Part shown: positions 62,036 through 64,000 of the stretch, one piece after another | Layout: each line of letters starts with the position of its first letter | How positions within the stretch are numbered: the stretch's first letter is position 1 | NCBI RefSeq assembly: GCF_003443675.1 | Contig: NZ_CP031963.1 | Span: 2,689,501-2,753,500 of the forward strand | Source of the DNA: Aquimarina sp. BL5 | Lineage (GTDB): Bacteria > Bacteroidota > Bacteroidia > Flavobacteriales > Flavobacteriaceae | Reading direction: 5' to 3' | Length of the DNA stretch: 64,000 bases | The notes under the pieces: model-generated | What the model was told of the DNA's origin: nothing | What the model saw: only the letters and a program-made list of their open reading frames with translations | Database searches by the model: none | Made by a program: the position numbers and the translations under genes

Positions 62036-62746
62036 GATATAAAACATCAATCCAATTTTAGCAACATTAAGACCAACTTCTTCCGTGCCAATAAGCGCAT
62101 TGTTGTTAAATAAAGGATTTAAACTATAATAAAAGTGAAAATTAAAAGTGTTCCATCCGAAGGTAAAAGTAGCTCCCACTCTCCAACGGTTTAATTCATC
62201 AATTTTTGTTTGCCCTACTTGATTCCCAGGTTGTTCAAAATTAGAATTAAAATAATACAAATACCCAACTCTTAATCCCGTGTAGATTCTCCAAAACTTA
62301 TGAGTATCTGGCACAGAAGTTCTCCACCTAAATTCTAATGGAGCTTCAACCAGATGTGTTGTAAACCTGTTTCTATCAAAATCTATTCCTTCAAGGCTAC
62401 TAAAAATACTCTGTCCAGTTTCCTCATTTTCTCCTATAAATAGATTCTGACCGTAGGTATTAATCGAATAGCCTAAACCTAATCCGATAGCTATATTACG
62501 TCTTTTATTAATAGGCATATCTCTAGTATAACCTAAATGAAATCCTCCAGAAAATCCAGATTGACCAACATCAGGTGGCGTATTCCAAAGTAAATTAAAG
62601 GTAAGACCAACATAGAATTGATCCTCTCTGTAAAGAGAGTCTAATGCTTTTTTCTTTTGTGGACCTAGATCATCTGAAGCTGTTTCTTGACCAAAACCAT
62701 GACAAGCCAAGAGAAAAAGGCTTAAAAACAAAAGCAATCGCTTCAT
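62030..62746 (-). CDS. porin-like outer-membrane beta-barrel protein
   Basis: 238 residues from ATG 62746. A signal peptide (MKRLLLFLSLFLLACHGFGQ; the Cys here is probably not a lipobox) is followed by a small barrel: QFYVGLTFNLLWNTPP, GGFHLGYTRDMPINKRRNIAIGLGLGYSIN, FRWRTSV, FWRIYTGLRVGYLYYFN, WRVGATFTFGWNTFNFHFYYSLNPLF and the terminal IGLMFYIL. This suits the 8-strand PorT/'porin family' group. It lies downstream of two exbD genes and may be powered by or linked with that ExbBD system. The frame's extra upstream residues are not used because the signal peptide starts at 62746. Confidence 0.82.
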   Translation of the reverse strand: MKRLLLFLSLFLLACHGFGQETASDDLGPQKKKALDSLYREDQFYVGLTFNLLWNTPPDVGQSGFSGGFHLGYTRDMPINKRRNIAIGLGLGYSINTYGQNLFIGENEETGQSIFSSLEGIDFDRNRFTTHLVEAPLEFRWRTSVPDTHKFWRIYTGLRVGYLYYFNSNFEQPGNQVGQTKIDELNRWRVGATFTFGWNTFNFHFYYSLNPLFNNNALIGTEEVGLNVAKIGLMFYIL

Positions 62747-62848
62747 TTGGCTAACATTTCTTAACATCCATTCCATAGAGGTTACTAAAATAAATCTATT
62801 TATTTAGAAAACAGAAGTACTTTCTAAAAAACAACAAGAATTAAGAAC

Positions 62849-62866
62849 CCCGTGAAAGATCACGGG
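62849..62866 (-). terminator. weak hairpin between exbD and the porin-like gene
   Basis: CCCGTGA / TCACGGG with a 4-base loop; no T-run follows on the minus strand, so it may be a processing or attenuation site within the operon. Confidence 0.35.
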
Positions 62867-62893
62867 ATTATACGGAGGTAACTTAAAAACAAA

Positions 62894-63376
62894 TTATTGT
62901 AGATTATTTGATGCTTGCCCCCTTTTTGTGATATAATTAATCTTAAGCATATGTACAGCTCTCAATTCCTTTTTTACATCTCCTACAAGCCCCATTTTCG
63001 TATCCTTATCCACCTTTATTGCCGTTGTTAAAAACGGTCGCAGTTCTTCAGGCTTAGATTTTATCTCTTCCAAAACAAAAGATCTAACCTCATGAATTGA
63101 TGCAAACTTATCGTTAAGCTGAATTTTTGCTTCTGTTCCTACATTTTTATATCTCGAACTAGGTTTACCAGCATAAATATGTATCACCATATTTTTTCTC
63201 TCTAACTTTTCAATCTGATCCGCATATGGTAATTCATTTTTAACAATGAGCGTATCATTTCGCATTACTGTAGCAACCATAAAGAAAAACAGTAGCATAA
63301 AAACAATATCTGGTAAAGATGCTGTTGAAATTGCAGGTAACTCAGTTTTTGGCTTTTTTTTAAATATTGACATCAC
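62894..63376 (-). CDS. exbD: ExbD/TolR family protein, copy 2
   Basis: 160 residues. A Lys-rich start (MSIFKKKPKTELPAIST) is followed by one membrane helix carrying the functional Asp (ASLPDIVFMLLFFFMVATVM), then a periplasmic beta/alpha domain (HIYAGKPSSRYKN, TKMGLVGDVKKELRAVHMLKINYITKRG). ExbD works with ExbB to pass the proton gradient to TonB or other envelope partners. It lies 17 bases from the other exbD gene and upstream of the porin-like gene; all three look co-transcribed. Confidence 0.92.
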   Translation of the reverse strand: MMSIFKKKPKTELPAISTASLPDIVFMLLFFFMVATVMRNDTLIVKNELPYADQIEKLERKNMVIHIYAGKPSSRYKNVGTEAKIQLNDKFASIHEVRSFVLEEIKSKPEELRPFLTTAIKVDKDTKMGLVGDVKKELRAVHMLKINYITKRGQASNNLQ

Positions 63377-63393
63377 GAATAGTTTTTAAGTTA

Positions 63394-64000
63394 TTATAAT
63401 TCTGCAGTTACAGGTTCTGCTTCTGAAAGTTTCTCTGGGTACATAGATTGAATTTCTTTTATCCGTTCCCGAAGTTTCGTTTTATCACCAGAGTGATTAA
63501 CATCTTTAAGCTGAGCTTTCATTTCTGTAAAAGACACACCATATATCCTGACAGCCTCTCTATTTCGTAATTCATTATAAGCGCTTATAAGCTCATTCTG
63601 AACAGCGATATATGCCTCATAATTTGTTTCTCGACTATTAATCAGTGATATTATCGCCTTATTGGGATTGTCCGAAGATTTTGGATCCCGTGTGCCTTTG
63701 CAATAACCACAGTATTCTGTTGCTACTCCTCCTCCATTATCTAAAAAAGCGATAGCAGCCGCTTTTAACTGTTCCAATCGTAAAGGTTTCTTCTCAACAA
63801 ACAATTCATTGACTTGATTTAACTCTACCCTAAATAGGTTCTTTTCTTTAACAAATGCATCAGGTTTGATTTCTTCTGGAAGCGGAGGTAATCTCCTACT
63901 TATTCCATAGTCTGTTTCAATGGTAGTGCTTACTAAAAAAAAGATGAGTAATAAAAAAGCGATATCCGCCATGGATCCCGCATTCACTTCTGGTGCTAAT
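63394..64000 (-). CDS. exbD: ExbD/TolR family protein, copy 1 (5' end beyond window)
   Basis: The frame is open to the right edge: LAPEVNAGSMADIAFLLLIF, then FLVSTTIETDYG, the ExbD membrane segment with its Asp in MADIAF. The periplasmic domain is longer than in the other copy, with a Cys pair (EYCGYCKGT) and a Gly-rich GNGGGVATE-like turn (LDNGGGVATEYCGYC); it ends in a charged coil (KLRERIKEIQSMYPEKLSEAEPV). The start codon lies outside the window (a GTG at 63987 would cut the helix context, so it is not chosen). An exbB gene is expected just beyond. Confidence 0.92.
   Translation of the reverse strand, partial: LAPEVNAGSMADIAFLLLIFFLVSTTIETDYGISRRLPPLPEEIKPDAFVKEKNLFRVELNQVNELFVEKKPLRLEQLKAAAIAFLDNGGGVATEYCGYCKGTRDPKSSDNPNKAIISLINSRETNYEAYIAVQNELISAYNELRNREAVRIYGVSFTEMKAQLKDVNHSGDKTKLRERIKEIQSMYPEKLSEAEPVTAEL

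Noticed and set aside
1..64000. Prophage, insertion sequence, integrase or CRISPR array
   Set aside because: No transposase, integrase, phage structural gene, cas gene or regularly spaced repeat array is visible; the three 21-bp-spaced GTATTCG words are too short and too few for CRISPR.

Overview
The window looks like a chromosomal segment from a marine-type member of the Flavobacteriaceae (Bacteroidota). The sequence is AT-rich. Several genes are preceded by the Bacteroidota -7 element TAnnTTTG, in one case with TTTG exactly 19 bases upstream. There are type IX secretion (T9SS) C-terminal sorting tails, CarboxypepD_reg-like/DUF5686 and OMP beta-barrel proteins, many Cys-anchored lipoproteins, and paired LytS/LytTR and DesK/NarL-type signalling genes. 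Genus is not determinable by eye; Aquimarina or a relative is a guess.

Layout. 1-8.5 kb is housekeeping: the C-terminal part of a DUF2723 membrane protein, a polysaccharide deacetylase, a thioredoxin-fold protein without active-site cysteines, a metallophosphoesterase, polA and a TerC-family protein. 8.5-15.8 kb holds a lipoprotein gene broken by an in-frame stop, a secreted leucine-rich-repeat/T9SS protein, a serine hydrolase and a DUF5916 protein. 16-21 kb is a translation block: rplM-rpsI, rpsB, tsf, pyrH, frr. 21-28 kb has a DUF5686 protein, an MMPL/RND exporter and asnS. 28-34.5 kb (minus strand) has an ankyrin pair and a four-gene operon of outer-membrane barrel, serine hydrolase, LytS kinase and LytTR regulator.

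The most distinctive part is 34.6-49.7 kb. A divergent XRE regulator faces a long co-directional array: a 23-residue amphipathic peptide, a YbjN-like protein, PspA/IM30, a YbjQ-like protein, a 38-residue membrane peptide, a YqiJ-like OB-fold membrane protein, a 699-residue flotillin, two duplicated tail-anchored small proteins, two DUF3592-like proteins (one with TPR-like repeats), a 1621-residue DUF3686/AAA+ ATPase, a lipoprotein, a P-loop NTPase and a membrane protein with arrestin-like features. PspA, YqiJ and flotillin are known envelope-stress or membrane-microdomain proteins. Their combination with the giant ATPase and the small unknowns is the best candidate here for a poorly described system.

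49.8-56 kb is carbohydrate-related: a 1059-residue DUF5060/GH-like multidomain T9SS protein, preceded by three GTATTCG repeats at exact 21-bp spacing; a MarR regulator and a GNAT acetyltransferase; and two adjacent lipoproteins, each with two CBM21-like units. 56-59.7 kb is a lipoprotein/membrane protein/histidine kinase/response regulator operon. 60-64 kb holds rpoN, a PAP2-like membrane protein, a porin-like protein and two exbD genes, the last running off the window. I saw no tRNA, rRNA, CRISPR array, transposase or prophage gene.
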